Source of the DNA: Janthinobacterium sp. J1-1
Lineage (GTDB): Bacteria; Pseudomonadota; Gammaproteobacteria; Burkholderiales; Burkholderiaceae_D
Direction: 5' to 3'
Length of the DNA stretch: 64,000 nucleotides
NCBI RefSeq assembly: GCF_030944405.1
Contig: NZ_CP132339.1
Coordinates: 372,001 to 436,000, forward strand
Shown here: in pieces, positions 7,010 through 16,589 of the stretch
Position numbering within the stretch: position 1 is the stretch's first letter
Layout of the letters: every line of letters begins with the position of its first letter
Translations under genes and position numbers: made by a program
Notes under the pieces: generated by a model
The model's database searches: none
Told to the model about the DNA's origin: nothing
What the model saw: the letters and a program-made list of their open reading frames with translations, nothing else

Positions 7010-8628
7010 TGCGGCGCCGCTCTTTTTTGCTGTGGACGGCCGGTGGCACGGCGGCGGTGGCGGCGGGCGCCGGCAGCATTGCGGCGTATTTGCGCTGGCA
7101 GGAGATCACACCCAGGGTGCTGTATCCGGGCCGCGCCGAGGGGCACTTCCTTCGCGACCGCAAGGCGCTGCCGCCACCGTCGCGCACCCTCAGCACCGAT
7201 GTGGCCATCTTCGGTTCTGGCATCGCCGGCCTGACGGCTGCTTGGCGCCTGAAAAAACTCGGTCACAGGGACTTCCTGATGGTCGATGGCCCACAACCGT
7301 ATGGCAATGCGGCCGGCGGCCATTTCGGCGAGCTGGCCTATCCCACCGGCGGCCACTATCTGCCGTTGCCGTCGCCGGAATCCACGCACGTGCGCGAGAT
7401 CCTGTTCGACCTGGGCATTATCCAGCGCGATCCGATGGCGGAAAAGCCGTATTACGACGAGCGTTATATCCTGCACGCGCCGGAGGAACGGCTGCTGTTC
7501 AACGGCCACTGGCAGGACGGCTTTATTCCTACCGAAGGGGTATCCGTCGAGGAACTGGCGCAGCACCAGCGTTTCTTTGCGCAGGTGGCGCAGCTGCGCC
7601 AGGCGCGCGGCAATGATGGCAAGCGCGTGTTCGTGTTCCCCACCATAGCATCGTCGCAGGACCCGGCCTGGCAGGCGCTCGATACCATCACCCTCAAAAC
7701 CTGGATGGAGCAGCACGGCTATACCTCGCCCACCCTGCACTGGTACCTGAATTACTGCTGCCGCGACGACTACGGCACGCGCTACGACCAGGTCTCGGCC
7801 TGGGCCGGCCTGCATTACTATTGCAGCCGCTGGGGCCAGGCGGCCAATGCGGGTAACGGCGCCTGGCTGACCTGGCCGGGCGGCATGCAGCCGGTCGCCA
7901 CGGCGCTGGAGCAGGCCTCTGGCGTCAAACGCCATGCGGGCACGGTGGTGTCCTTGTCCACCACGGCCGATGGGGTCGAAGCGCTGTGCATGGAACTGGT
8001 CGACGGCCAGCCGCGCACGTATCTGGTCAAGGCCCGCAAGGCCATTTGCGCCATGCCGCTGTATGTGGCCGCGCGCGTGGTACCGGAGATGGCCAGCTAT
8101 GGCTTTGACGCCAAGCGCGATACGCCGGCGTATGCGCCGTGGATGGTGGCGAATTTTCTGCTGAAACGCTTCCCCGACGAACTGCCGCATGCGCCGCTAT
8201 GCTGGGACAACGTGGTGTACCAGGAGCCTGGCCTCGGCTACGTCGTCTCGACCCACCAGGACATTCGCGTGCGCCCGCCCGAGCAAACCGTCTTCAGTGC
8301 CTATGTCGCGCTGTCGGACCGCACGCCGCAGGACGCCCGCAAGTGGCTCGACACGGCTACACCGGAAGAACTGCTGGCGCTGGCCAGCGTCGATCTGAAA
8401 ACCGCCTATGGCCGCGACTTTGCCCGCTGCGTCGAGCGCGTCGACATCACCGTGCGCGGCCACGCCATGGCCGCCCCCTTGCCCGGCTTTCGCAGCAATG
8501 CGGGCCTGAAAGCGCTGCGTGAACACGACGGCGCGATTTTGTTCGCGCATGCCGATTTGTCGGGCTTTTCCGTGTTCGAGGAAGCGGCGTGGTGGGGCGA
8601 CAGGGCGGCGCGGCTGGCGGCAGCTTGA
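7009..8628 (+). CDS. Tat-exported FAD-dependent amine oxidase-like oxidoreductase
   Basis: 539 residues. The N-terminus MRRRSFLLW followed by a hydrophobic stretch looks like a twin-arginine signal or anchor. A Rossmann dinucleotide motif GSGIAG (69-74) opens an FAD-binding domain of the amine oxidase/NAD(P)-binding type. The C-terminal FRSNAGLKAL...AILFAHADLSG...FEEAAWWG resembles the second FAD-contact region of flavin amine oxidases. It is translationally coupled to the aminopropyltransferase-like gene (TGATG), so it may oxidise that enzyme's amine product on the periplasmic side. The substrate is unproven, and folding with FAD before Tat export would be expected. Confidence 0.82.
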   Translation: MRRRSFLLWTAGGTAAVAAGAGSIAAYLRWQEITPRVLYPGRAEGHFLRDRKALPPPSRTLSTDVAIFGSGIAGLTAAWRLKKLGHRDFLMVDGPQPYGNAAGGHFGELAYPTGGHYLPLPSPESTHVREILFDLGIIQRDPMAEKPYYDERYILHAPEERLLFNGHWQDGFIPTEGVSVEELAQHQRFFAQVAQLRQARGNDGKRVFVFPTIASSQDPAWQALDTITLKTWMEQHGYTSPTLHWYLNYCCRDDYGTRYDQVSAWAGLHYYCSRWGQAANAGNGAWLTWPGGMQPVATALEQASGVKRHAGTVVSLSTTADGVEALCMELVDGQPRTYLVKARKAICAMPLYVAARVVPEMASYGFDAKRDTPAYAPWMVANFLLKRFPDELPHAPLCWDNVVYQEPGLGYVVSTHQDIRVRPPEQTVFSAYVALSDRTPQDARKWLDTATPEELLALASVDLKTAYGRDFARCVERVDITVRGHAMAAPLPGFRSNAGLKALREHDGAILFAHADLSGFSVFEEAAWWGDRAARLAAA

Positions 8629-8682
8629 CCCGCTTTTGATTATTGAAAAAACTGGCTGTGCAGCCTAATCCAAGGAGTAACC

Positions 8683-9213
8683 ATGAGCAGTGCATTGATT
8701 GTGATCGATTTCCAGAACGCCGTCTTGAGCGAGCCGCCCGCCTGGCAGGCCGATACTGTGCTGGAACGTATCGCCGGCCTGATCGCCAGGGCGCGCGCCG
8801 CCGGCGTGCCGGTGATCTATGTGCAGCACGATACGGCCGACTCAAGCTGGGAAGCCGGCACGCACGGCTGGCAATTTCCGGCCTTGATCGCGCCGCAGCC
8901 GCAAGACCATGTCAGCGCAAAAAACTCCTGCGATGCGTTTCGCCAGACGGGGCTGCGGCAGCACCTGGCGCAGGCCGGCATCACGACGATTTATGTGTGC
9001 GGCTATGCGACCGAATTTTGCATCGACACCAGCGTGCGCCGCGCCGCCAGCCTGGAACTGGCAACGGTGGTGATCAGCGATGCGCACACCACGCGCGACC
9101 GCCCGCACCTGGCCGCACCGGCCATCGTCGAACACCATAACTGGGTGTGGCGCCAGCTGCTCAATCCGGGCAATCCCGTCACCTTGCTCACGGCCGACGC
9201 CGTGCCATTTTGA
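8683..9213 (+). CDS. Isochorismatase-like cysteine hydrolase
   Basis: 176 residues, the usual size for this family of amidases and hydrolases. The catalytic triad is visible: Asp9 (LIVIDFQ), Lys80 (SAKNSCDAF) and Cys113 (GYATEFCIDTS). An AAGGAG ribosome binding site precedes ATG 8683. The substrate cannot be told from sequence; nicotinamidase-like or other small-amide hydrolysis is possible. It stands alone, convergent with the AraC regulator downstream. Confidence 0.88.
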   Translation: MSSALIVIDFQNAVLSEPPAWQADTVLERIAGLIARARAAGVPVIYVQHDTADSSWEAGTHGWQFPALIAPQPQDHVSAKNSCDAFRQTGLRQHLAQAGITTIYVCGYATEFCIDTSVRRAASLELATVVISDAHTTRDRPHLAAPAIVEHHNWVWRQLLNPGNPVTLLTADAVPF

Positions 9214-9235
9214 GAACAGACGCGGCCGCTCCCTG

Positions 9236-10171
9236 CTAACTTGACGCTTCCACCTGCTCGCGCGCATAGCGTGCCGGCGGCATGCCGACATGGCGGGCAA
9301 AGGCGACGCTGAAGGCGCTGGCCGAGCCGTAGCCGACCCGTCCGGCCACTGCGGCGATGCCGCCCTCCCTGCGCCGCAGCAGATCCTTGGCGCACGCCAT
9401 GCGCCAGGCCAGCAGATATTCCATCGGCGCGACGCCGACCGCGCGGCTGAAGCGCTCGAAGAAGGCCGAGCGCGACAGGGCCGATTGCTGCGCCAGTTCG
9501 GCCACCGTCCAGGCGCGCGCCATGTCGTCATGCATGCAGCGCAGCGCGGCGGCAAGCCTGTCGTCGGCCAGGCCGCGCAGCAGGCCCGGCGCCGCCAGGT
9601 TTTCAGCGCCGTTGTCTGCATCCTTTTCCGCCGTCGAACGCAGCGCCTCGATCAGCAGCACTTCCAGCAGATGCGCCAGGATCACTTCGCGCCCGGGCCG
9701 CCGTGCGCGCGATTCTTCCGTGACCAGCTGCACCAGGGTGGCCAGCCGGTGCTCGCCGCGCACATGGATCAGCTGCGGCAGCAGCGACACCAGCAAGGCC
9801 GCGTCGGGCGAACCGAAAGCGCAGTGGCCGACCAGCAGCAGCACCTGCCGTGGCCCATCCGGATCGCCGAGCCGGAACTGGCCCTGCGGCAGTTCTACCG
9901 GCACGCTGTCGGCCGCCTGTGGCGCTGCCGGTGCCAGGCTCGACATGGTGTAGCCCTGGGCGGCGGGGATCAGCACGAAGTCGCCCTGCCGCAGTTCCAG
10001 CGGCGCCTGTCCGTCCAGCGTCAGGCGGCAGCCGCCATCGAGGATCACGCAGTAGAACGGCTGGCCCGACTCCGCGCGGCGGATGCGCCAGCTGCCCGCG
10101 CCGCCAACGACTTTCGAGTACCTGGCCTGCGGCTGGAGCAGGGTGACGACTTCGGCAAGCGGATCGACCAT
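9236..10171 (-). CDS. AraC-family regulator with cupin N-terminal domain
   Basis: 311 residues. The N-terminal half (about 10-190) is an AraC-type cupin sensor (cupin_6-like: ILDGGCRLTLDG, LRQGDFVLIPA). The C-terminal half (about 205-305) carries two helix-turn-helix motifs of the AraC DNA-binding domain (WTVAELAQQSALSRSAFFERF, with family-typical GVAPMEYLLAWR and GYGSASAFSVAF). The divergent SDR gene 97 bases away is the likely target, an arrangement common for this subfamily. Confidence 0.9.
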   Translation of the reverse strand: MVDPLAEVVTLLQPQARYSKVVGGAGSWRIRRAESGQPFYCVILDGGCRLTLDGQAPLELRQGDFVLIPAAQGYTMSSLAPAAPQAADSVPVELPQGQFRLGDPDGPRQVLLLVGHCAFGSPDAALLVSLLPQLIHVRGEHRLATLVQLVTEESRARRPGREVILAHLLEVLLIEALRSTAEKDADNGAENLAAPGLLRGLADDRLAAALRCMHDDMARAWTVAELAQQSALSRSAFFERFSRAVGVAPMEYLLAWRMACAKDLLRRREGGIAAVAGRVGYGSASAFSVAFARHVGMPPARYAREQVEASS

Positions 10172-10268
10172 TGTGGACTATTGCGAATGAAAGATGGACT
10201 ATTGATTATAGCAAGTCCGGCACGGGCATTCTATAGTCAGGGCACCGCCAACCACACCAGGAGTTTTC

Positions 10269-11021
10269 ATGAAAACCGTTCTGATCACCGGATGCTCGTC
10301 CGGCTTCGGCCTTGCCACTGCCCGCCATTTCCTCGAACGGGGCTGGCACGTGGTCGCCACGATGCGCACGCCCGATCCGGATCTGCTGCCGCGATCCGCG
10401 CAGCTGCGCGTGCTGGCACTTGACGTTACCGATGCCGCCAGTATCGCCCGGGCCATCGGGGATGCGGGGCCGGTCGACGTGCTGGTCAATAATGCCGGCA
10501 TCGGCGTGCTGGGCGCGCTCGAAGGCACGGCGATGGCCACCGCGCGCCAGGTGTTCGAGACCAATACGCTGGGCACCATCGCGCTGACGCAGGCCGTGCT
10601 GCCCCAGTTCCGGCAGCGCAGGGCCGGCGTGATCGTCAACGTCACGTCCAGCGTGACACTGGCGCCGCTGCCGCTGCTGTCGGTGTACACGGCAAGCAAG
10701 GCGGCCGTCAACGCCTTTACCGAGTCGCTGGCGCTGGAACTGGCGCAATTCAATGTGCGGGTCAGGCTGGTGCTGCCGGGCCGGGCACCGGCAACGCGTT
10801 TCGGCGAAAACGCCCGCGAGCGCATGCAGGGCAGCATCCCCGACGCCTACGCGGCGCTGGCGCAGGACGTCTTTGCGCAATGGAGCCAGTCGTCCGAGGT
10901 GACGCTGGCGGCGGACGTGGCCGAGGCGGTCTGGCGCGCCGCCACCGATGCCGAAGGCCCGCTGCGCATTGCCGCCGGCGCCGACGCGGTGGCGCTGGCC
11001 GCCGTGTTGGCCGCGCCATAA
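10269..11021 (+). CDS. Short-chain dehydrogenase/reductase (classical SDR)
   Basis: 250 residues. The NAD(P)-binding motif TGCSSGFG (7-14), NNAG (74-77), a catalytic Ser near 127-128, Tyr140 and Lys144 (YTASK) define an active classical SDR. The substrate is unknown. It probably belongs to the regulon of the divergently encoded AraC protein. It is followed directly by a palindromic terminator. Confidence 0.88.
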   Translation: MKTVLITGCSSGFGLATARHFLERGWHVVATMRTPDPDLLPRSAQLRVLALDVTDAASIARAIGDAGPVDVLVNNAGIGVLGALEGTAMATARQVFETNTLGTIALTQAVLPQFRQRRAGVIVNVTSSVTLAPLPLLSVYTASKAAVNAFTESLALELAQFNVRVRLVLPGRAPATRFGENARERMQGSIPDAYAALAQDVFAQWSQSSEVTLAADVAEAVWRAATDAEGPLRIAAGADAVALAAVLAAP

Positions 11022-11050
11022 AAAAAGCCGGCGCATGCGCCGGCTTGAAC
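11021..11050. terminator. Palindromic terminator between the SDR and gguB
   Basis: A perfect 22-base palindrome centred at 11035/11036 (AAGCCGGCGCA then its complement, 11025-11046) is preceded by an A-run at 11020-11026. It could end the SDR transcript and, read from the other strand (U-run), the gguB transcript. Confidence 0.75.
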
Positions 11051-11085
11051 CCCCTAAGGCTCGAACTTGTACGTCCTTGTTCTTC

Positions 11086-12297
11086 TCATTTATTTTTATT
11101 AATCACGTCGATAAAGACGGCGGCCAGCAGCACCAGGCCCTTGATCACCTGCTGGTAATCGATGCCGATGCCCATGATGGACATGCCGTTGTTCATCACG
11201 CCCATGATGAAGGCGCCGATCACCGCGCCCATCACCTTGCCGACGCCGCCCGAGGCCGAGGCGCCGCCGATAAAGCAGGCTGCGATCACGTCCAGCTCGA
11301 AGCCGGTACCGGCTTTTGGCGTGGCGGTGTTCAGGCGTGCCGCGAAGATCAGGCCGGCGAGGGCGGCCAGCATGCCCATGTTGACGAAGGTGTAGAAGCT
11401 GACGCGTTCGGTCTTGATGCCCGACAGGCGCGCCGCTTTTTCATTGCCGCCGACGGCGTAGACGCGGCGGCCCAGCACGGTGCGGTTGGTGATGAAGGTG
11501 TAGGCGACGATCAGCACCGACATCACGGCCAGCACGTTCGGAAAACCGCGGTACGACGACAGCAGGTAGCTGAAGTACACCATCACGGCGGCGAAGACGC
11601 CGTTTTTCAGCAGGAAGAAGGCGCGTGGCTCGTTTTCCATGCCGTGTTTCATCTGCTTGGCGCGGCTGCGCAGCGAAGTGAAGATCAGCGCCGCGGCGGC
11701 GATCACGCCCAGCAGCAGCGAGAAGCCGCGCAGGTTTTCACCGCCGAACGGGTCGGGCAGGAACCCCGAGCTCAGCATCTGGAAGCCTTCCGGGAAAGGA
11801 CCGACCGACTGGCCTGCCAGCAGCGCCAGGGTCAGGCCCTTGAACACCAGCATGCCGGCCAGGGTGACGATAAACGACGGGATCTTGAAGAAGGCCACGA
11901 AATAGCCTTGCGCGCCGCCGATGACGGCGCCGGCGATCAGGCAGATGATGCTGGCCGCGACAAAGTTCATTTCGTAGTTGACGATCAAGACGGCCGCCAG
12001 CGCGCCGACAAAGCCCACCACCGAGCCGACCGACAGGTCGATATGGCCGGCCACGATGACCATCAGCATGCCCAGCGCCATGATGACGATATAGCTGTTC
12101 TGCAGCACCAGGTTGGTCAGGTTCAGCGGCTCCATCAGGGTGCCGTTCGTCATGTACTGGAAAAAGCCCATGATGACGATCAGCGACAGCAGCATGCCGT
12201 AGTCGCGCATATTGTTTTTCAAAAAGCCGGCGTAGCTTTTCGCTTCCGGCGCGGCCGCTGGCGTTGCTGGCGCGCCGGCTGTGAGTTTATTGTCCAT
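11086..12297 (-). CDS. gguB: Multiple-sugar ABC transporter permease GguB (ChvE-linked)
   Basis: 403 residues with about ten hydrophobic segments, a BPD_transp_2 family permease. Typical motifs include [61 protein letters not shown] and [19 protein letters not shown]. With GguA (ATPase) and ChvE (binding protein) upstream it forms an importer for aldoses such as galactose, arabinose, glucose or xylose, as known for the ChvE system in Agrobacterium. Its start overlaps the end of gguA by 11 bases. Confidence 0.92.
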   Translation of the reverse strand: MDNKLTAGAPATPAAAPEAKSYAGFLKNNMRDYGMLLSLIVIMGFFQYMTNGTLMEPLNLTNLVLQNSYIVIMALGMLMVIVAGHIDLSVGSVVGFVGALAAVLIVNYEMNFVAASIICLIAGAVIGGAQGYFVAFFKIPSFIVTLAGMLVFKGLTLALLAGQSVGPFPEGFQMLSSGFLPDPFGGENLRGFSLLLGVIAAAALIFTSLRSRAKQMKHGMENEPRAFFLLKNGVFAAVMVYFSYLLSSYRGFPNVLAVMSVLIVAYTFITNRTVLGRRVYAVGGNEKAARLSGIKTERVSFYTFVNMGMLAALAGLIFAARLNTATPKAGTGFELDVIAACFIGGASASGGVGKVMGAVIGAFIMGVMNNGMSIMGIGIDYQQVIKGLVLLAAVFIDVINKNK

Positions 12298-13828
12298 TGT
12301 TCTCTCCGTGTGTGACGATCGCGCGCATGATTCTCTCTTGCGACGCTTCTGCTGCGCTTAGTTCTGCCGCAAAGCGGCCTTCGTTCATGACATAGATCCG
12401 GTCGCACATGCCCAGCAATTCCGGCATTTCCGAGGAAATCATGATGATGCATTTGCCTTCGGCGGCCAGGTCGCTGATGATGCTGTAGATCTCGTACTTG
12501 GCGCCGACGTCGATGCCGCGGCTCGGTTCATCGAGGATCAGCACGTCGGGGCGCGAAAACAGCCACTTCGCCAGCACCACTTTCTGCTGGTTGCCGCCGG
12601 ACAGGTTGACCACCTTCTGCGCCACGCTCGAGCATCGGGTCTTGAGCTTGCGGCGGAATTCTTCGGCCACGCTGAACTCGCGCTGCTCGTCGATCACCAT
12701 GTGCTTCGAAATCGCGTCCAGGTTGGCCAGGCTGGTGTTCTTCTTGATGTCTTCTTCCAGGATCAGGCCCAGGCCCTTGCGGTCCTCCGTCACATACGCC
12801 AGGCCGTGGGCGATCGCCTTGCCGATGGTGCTGACGTCGATTTCCTGGCCGTTCTTCAGCACCGTGCCGCTGATGCGCTGTCCGTAGGCGCGGCCGAAAA
12901 TGCTCATCGCCAGTTCCGTGCGTCCGGAGCCCATCAGGCCGGCGATACCGATGATCTCGCCCTTTTTGGCATGCAGGTTGATGCCCTTGATGACGGCGCG
13001 GTCGGCGTGCTCGGGGTGGTACACCTTCCAGTCGCGCACTTCGAAAATGGTCTCGCCGATGGTGGGCGTGCGCGGCGGATAGCGGTCGGCCATCTCGCGT
13101 CCGACCATTTTTTCAATGATGCGGTCTTCGCTGACGGGTTCCACGCGGCAGTCGAAACTGTCGACGGTATTGCCGTCGCGCAGGACCGTGATCGCATCGG
13201 CGACGCGCGAAATTTCGTTCAATTTATGCGAAATCAGGATCGACGAAATGCCCTGGGCTTTCAGGCCCAGCAGCAGGTCGAGCAGGGCCGCGCTGTCGCT
13301 TTCGTTCAGGCTGGCGGTCGGCTCGTCGAGGATCAACAGCTTGACGTCCTTGCACAGCGCCTTGGCGATCTCGATCAGCTGCTGCTTGCCCACGCCCAGA
13401 TTCGTGATCAGGGTGTCGGGGGATTCTTTCAGGCCGACTTTGTTCAGCAGTTCGCGCGTCTTGCGTTGCGTGTGTTCCCAGTCGATGACGCCCATCGTGG
13501 CCGGTTCGTTACCGAGGAAAATATTTTCGGCGATCGACAGCTGGGGCACGAGCGCCAGTTCCTGGTGAATGATGATGATGCCGATTTCTTCGCTGTCCTT
13601 GATGCCGCGGAACTGGCGGACCTGGCCCTGATATTCGATGTCGCCCGAGTAGCTGCCGTGGCCATACACGCCACTGAGCACTTTCATCAGGGTCGATTTG
13701 CCGGCGCCGTTTTCACCCACGATGGCGTGGATCTCGCCGCTGCGCACCCGCAGGTTGACATTGTCGAGCGCAACCACGCCCGGGAACGTCTTGCGTATCC
13801 CGCGCATTTCCAGGATAGTGTTCGTCAT
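12287..13828 (-). CDS. gguA: Multiple-sugar ABC transporter ATPase GguA (MmsA type)
   Basis: 513 residues, two fused ABC ATPase domains as in all sugar importers of this class. The first half has Walker [10 protein letters not shown] (38-46) and Walker [11 protein letters not shown]. The second half has a degenerate P-loop (GLMGSGRTE), a clean signature LSGGNQQK and [10 protein letters not shown]. Residues such as [17 protein letters not shown] match the GguA/MmsA group better than XylG. It sits between chvE and gguB, 126 bases after chvE, with hairpins in the gap. Confidence 0.92.
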   Translation of the reverse strand: MTNTILEMRGIRKTFPGVVALDNVNLRVRSGEIHAIVGENGAGKSTLMKVLSGVYGHGSYSGDIEYQGQVRQFRGIKDSEEIGIIIIHQELALVPQLSIAENIFLGNEPATMGVIDWEHTQRKTRELLNKVGLKESPDTLITNLGVGKQQLIEIAKALCKDVKLLILDEPTASLNESDSAALLDLLLGLKAQGISSILISHKLNEISRVADAITVLRDGNTVDSFDCRVEPVSEDRIIEKMVGREMADRYPPRTPTIGETIFEVRDWKVYHPEHADRAVIKGINLHAKKGEIIGIAGLMGSGRTELAMSIFGRAYGQRISGTVLKNGQEIDVSTIGKAIAHGLAYVTEDRKGLGLILEEDIKKNTSLANLDAISKHMVIDEQREFSVAEEFRRKLKTRCSSVAQKVVNLSGGNQQKVVLAKWLFSRPDVLILDEPSRGIDVGAKYEIYSIISDLAAEGKCIIMISSEMPELLGMCDRIYVMNEGRFAAELSAAEASQERIMRAIVTHGENNGQ

Positions 13829-13840
13829 ATAACCTCTCTG

Positions 13841-13883
13841 GCACGGCCGCGCGCCATGGCGACACCATGGGCGCTGGCCGTGC
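13841..13883. repeat. Imperfect inverted repeat in the chvE-gguA gap
   Basis: GCACGGCC (13841-13848) pairs with GGCCGTGC (13876-13883), and the inner CCATGG arms also pair across a small internal loop. It lies in the mRNA leader of gguA, where it may protect or separate the highly expressed chvE message. Confidence 0.55.
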
Positions 13884-13912
13884 GGCAGTTTGTTCTAGAA
13901 TTCTGTGAAGCG

Positions 13913-13937
13913 AAAGGCCCGGCGTCGCCGGGCCCTC
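13913..13937 (-). terminator. Hairpin after chvE (attenuating terminator)
   Basis: GGCCCGGC (13916-13923) pairs with GCCGGGCC (13927-13934) across a 3-base loop. Read on the minus strand the stem is followed by CTTTCG, a very short U-run. A partial terminator here would explain high binding-protein and lower ATPase expression (inference). Confidence 0.5.
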
Positions 13938-13954
13938 AGTACCCGTCTGTCAAA

Positions 13955-15031
13955 TTACTTTACTTGCGCTTCGGTGTAGTAGCCGCTGCCGGTGACCAGC
14001 ACTTGCTTCCAGTTCGCCTTGTCGACGGTGACCGGTTTGAGCAGGAACGATGGCACGACTTTCACGCCATTGTTGTAGGTCTTGGTGTCGTTGACGGTCG
14101 GCGTTTTGCCGTTCATCATCGCATCGACCATATTGGCCGTCACTTTGGCCAGTTCGCGCGTGTCCTTGAACACGGTCGATGCCTGTTCGCCGCGGATGAT
14201 CGATTTCACCGATGGGATCTCGGCATCCTGGCCGGTCACGACCGGGAACGGCTGCTTCGGCGTACCGTAGCCGACGCCTTTCAGCGACGACAGGATACCG
14301 ATGCTCAGGCCGTCATATGGCGACAGCACCGCGTCGACGCGGGCATTGCCGTAGTAGGCGCTCAGCAGGTTGTCCATGCGGGCTTGCGCCACGGCGCCGT
14401 CCCAGCGCAGGGTGGCCACTTTTTCCATGCCCATCTGCTTCGAACGCACCACCAGCTTGCCGCTGTCGATGTACGGTTTCAGCACCGACATGGCGCCGTT
14501 GTAGAAGAAGTGCGCGTTGTTGTCGTCAGCCGAACCGCCGAACAGTTCGATATTGAATGGGCCCTTGCCTTCTTTCAGCTTCAGCGCCGATTCGATGTAG
14601 CCGGCTTGCAGCACGCCGACCTGGAAGTTGTCGAAGGTGGCGTAGTAATCGATGTTTTTCGTGCCGCGGATCAAACGGTCATAGGAAATGACCTTGATGC
14701 CCTTGTCGGCCGCTTTTTGCAGCACGTTCGACAAGGTGGTGCCGTCGATGGCGGCGATCACCAGCACCTTGGCGCCCTTGGTGATCATGTTTTCCACTTG
14801 TGCCAGCTGGTTCGGGATATCGTCGTCGGCGAACTGCAGGTCGGTCTTGTAGCCGCGTTCCTTGAATACCTTGACCATGTTGTCGCCGTCGGCGATCCAG
14901 CGCATCGACGATTTGGTCGGCATCGAAATGCCGACCGCGCCCTTGTCTGCGGCGCTGGCCATCGGTACCACGGTCATGCCGGACATGGCCAGCACCAGGC
15001 TGGCGCTGAGCATTTTCATTGTTGTTTTCAT
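13955..15031 (-). CDS. chvE: Periplasmic multiple-sugar-binding protein ChvE
   Basis: 358 residues with a signal peptide ending MASA (cleavage near residue 27). The mature part matches ChvE closely by eye: [103 protein letters not shown] and [16 protein letters not shown]. It delivers aldoses to the GguAB importer. I start at ATG 15029-15031 behind GGAGACCTAAT. The frame is open 50 codons further upstream, but those lack signal-peptide character. Confidence 0.94.
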   Translation of the reverse strand: MKTTMKMLSASLVLAMSGMTVVPMASAADKGAVGISMPTKSSMRWIADGDNMVKVFKERGYKTDLQFADDDIPNQLAQVENMITKGAKVLVIAAIDGTTLSNVLQKAADKGIKVISYDRLIRGTKNIDYYATFDNFQVGVLQAGYIESALKLKEGKGPFNIELFGGSADDNNAHFFYNGAMSVLKPYIDSGKLVVRSKQMGMEKVATLRWDGAVAQARMDNLLSAYYGNARVDAVLSPYDGLSIGILSSLKGVGYGTPKQPFPVVTGQDAEIPSVKSIIRGEQASTVFKDTRELAKVTANMVDAMMNGKTPTVNDTKTYNNGVKVVPSFLLKPVTVDKANWKQVLVTGSGYYTEAQVK

Positions 15032-15392
15032 ATTAGGTCTCCACCGTCTTCGAATAGTTGAATGGTCCAGCGTCTCGGTCTGTTGGCCGGCTTGGCGCTG
15101 GTGGCCAATCCAGGCCACGGCTGATACTAGTTTGTCCAGTGAGACCTCACCAATCAATTTTTTCACATATGCGATATCCAAAAAGATATCAGCCCCCGTA
15201 TTGATGCACTGCCGCAGACATTTTCATGGGCTGCACCGAGGCGCGGGCGGCGCCCATGCGGCACGGTTTTTTGGTGCGTCGCAATACCAATAATCATCAT
15301 GCAATTTGGTGATTTTCGTAATTGCGGTGCGGTGGGACGGCGCGCAGAATCGGCCTCACCTGAACTTTGCACCCTTTTTCCTGAAAGCCGCC
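15032..15392. promoter_or_regulatory. 361-base divergent control region between chvE and xylX
   Basis: This region holds no gene I can support. For chvE (minus strand) a candidate promoter is TTGGTG-N18-TAGTAT. Between its two hexamers lies the palindrome GTGAG-AC-CTCAC (15139-15150). A second element, GATATC-CAAAAA-GATATC (15173-15190), lies just upstream of it. Either could be an operator for a sugar-responsive regulator. No convincing promoter was seen for xylX. Confidence 0.5.
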
Positions 15393-16553
15393 ATGTTGCC
15401 GATTTCCCCTGTTTCCCTGCTGCCTCTTGATCTCGCCGACGCCACCCTGATCGGCCGCATCTGGCGCGACGGTCCCTGCGTGGTGGCCGTGCGCGGCGGT
15501 GAAGTATTTGATATCACGGCGTCGGTGTCCACCGTGTCGGAGTTGTTGGAGCGCGACAATCCGCTCGCCTTTGTGCGCCAGGCGCAGGGCGAGTCGCTGG
15601 GCCAAGTCGCCGAATTGCTGGCGCAGGCCTTGGCCGCGCCGGCCGGCCAGCCGCTGCTATTGGCGCCGTGCGACCTGCAGGCGGTCAAGGCCTGCGGCGT
15701 GACGTTTGCCGTCAGCCTGCTGGAACGCGTGATCGAGGAACAGGCCGGCGGCAATGCCGACAAGGCCAATACCTTGCGCGCCGCCCTGCAAGCGACCCTG
15801 GGTAGCGATCTGTCGGCCTTAAAACCGGGTTCGGACGCGGCGCAGCGCCTGAAAGAGCAATTGCAGCAGCGCGGCGCCTGGTCGCAATACATGGAAGTGG
15901 GCATCGGCCCCGACGCGGAAGTGTTTACCAAGGCGCAGCCGATGTCGTCGGTTGGCTGCGGCGCGCAAGTGGGCCTGCTGCCGGCGTCGGCCTGGAACAA
16001 CCCGGAGCCGGAAATCGTGCTGGCCGTCAACAGCCGCGGCGAAGTGCTGGGGGCGACCCTGGGCAATGACGTCAACCTGCGCGATATCGAAGGGCGCAGC
16101 GCGCTGCTATTGGGCAAGGCCAAGGACAACAACGGTTCCTGCGCCATCGGCCCCTTTATCCGCCTGTTCGACGACAGTTTTACCATCGACACCGTGCGCG
16201 ACGCCGAAGTATCGCTGCTGATCGAGGGCGCCAATGACGGTTTCGTGCTGGAAGGCGCCAGCTTCATGCGCGAGATCAGCCGCGACCCGCTCGACCTGGT
16301 GCGCCAGACGGCCGGCCAGTACCACCAGTATCCGGACGGCTTCATGCTGTTCCTGGGCACCATGTTCTCGCCCGTCAAGGATCGTGGCGCGCCGGGCGGC
16401 GGCTTTACCCACCACCTGGGCGACCGCGTGACGATCGCCAGCCCGGCCCTGGGCGCGCTGGTCAATGAAGTCCAGCATTGCGACGCCATCGCGCCGTGGC
16501 AGTTCGGCGTGCGCGCACTGTACGCCAGCCTGGCCCAGCGCGGCCTGCTCTGA
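15393..16553 (+). CDS. xylX: 2-keto-3-deoxy-D-xylonate dehydratase (FAH family, XylX)
   Basis: 386 residues, matching the length of Caulobacter XylX. It dehydrates 2-keto-3-deoxyxylonate to 2-oxoglutarate semialdehyde in the Weimberg pathway. Close resemblance is visible in TLIGRIW, CGVTFAVSLLERVIEE, WSQYMEVGIGPDAEVFTK, WNNPEPEIVL, LGNDVNLRDIEGRSALLLGK, KDNNGSCAIGPF and the C-terminal LAQRGLL. The acidic metal ligands of FAH enzymes (EPE) are present. The start is ATG 15393 after an open but non-homologous 29-codon extension. It is the first gene of xylXBD. Confidence 0.92.
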   Translation: MLPISPVSLLPLDLADATLIGRIWRDGPCVVAVRGGEVFDITASVSTVSELLERDNPLAFVRQAQGESLGQVAELLAQALAAPAGQPLLLAPCDLQAVKACGVTFAVSLLERVIEEQAGGNADKANTLRAALQATLGSDLSALKPGSDAAQRLKEQLQQRGAWSQYMEVGIGPDAEVFTKAQPMSSVGCGAQVGLLPASAWNNPEPEIVLAVNSRGEVLGATLGNDVNLRDIEGRSALLLGKAKDNNGSCAIGPFIRLFDDSFTIDTVRDAEVSLLIEGANDGFVLEGASFMREISRDPLDLVRQTAGQYHQYPDGFMLFLGTMFSPVKDRGAPGGGFTHHLGDRVTIASPALGALVNEVQHCDAIAPWQFGVRALYASLAQRGLL

Positions 16554-16589
16554 TCATTCAACTTACCTAATATAAAACGAGAGACATCA

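Noticed and set aside
12701..15061. 786-codon open frame on the plus strand
   Set aside because: Antisense to chvE and gguA, which match known proteins along their length.
15032..15181. 50-codon extension of chvE
   Set aside because: No signal-peptide character; the ATG at 15031 has a good ribosome binding site and a normal leader.
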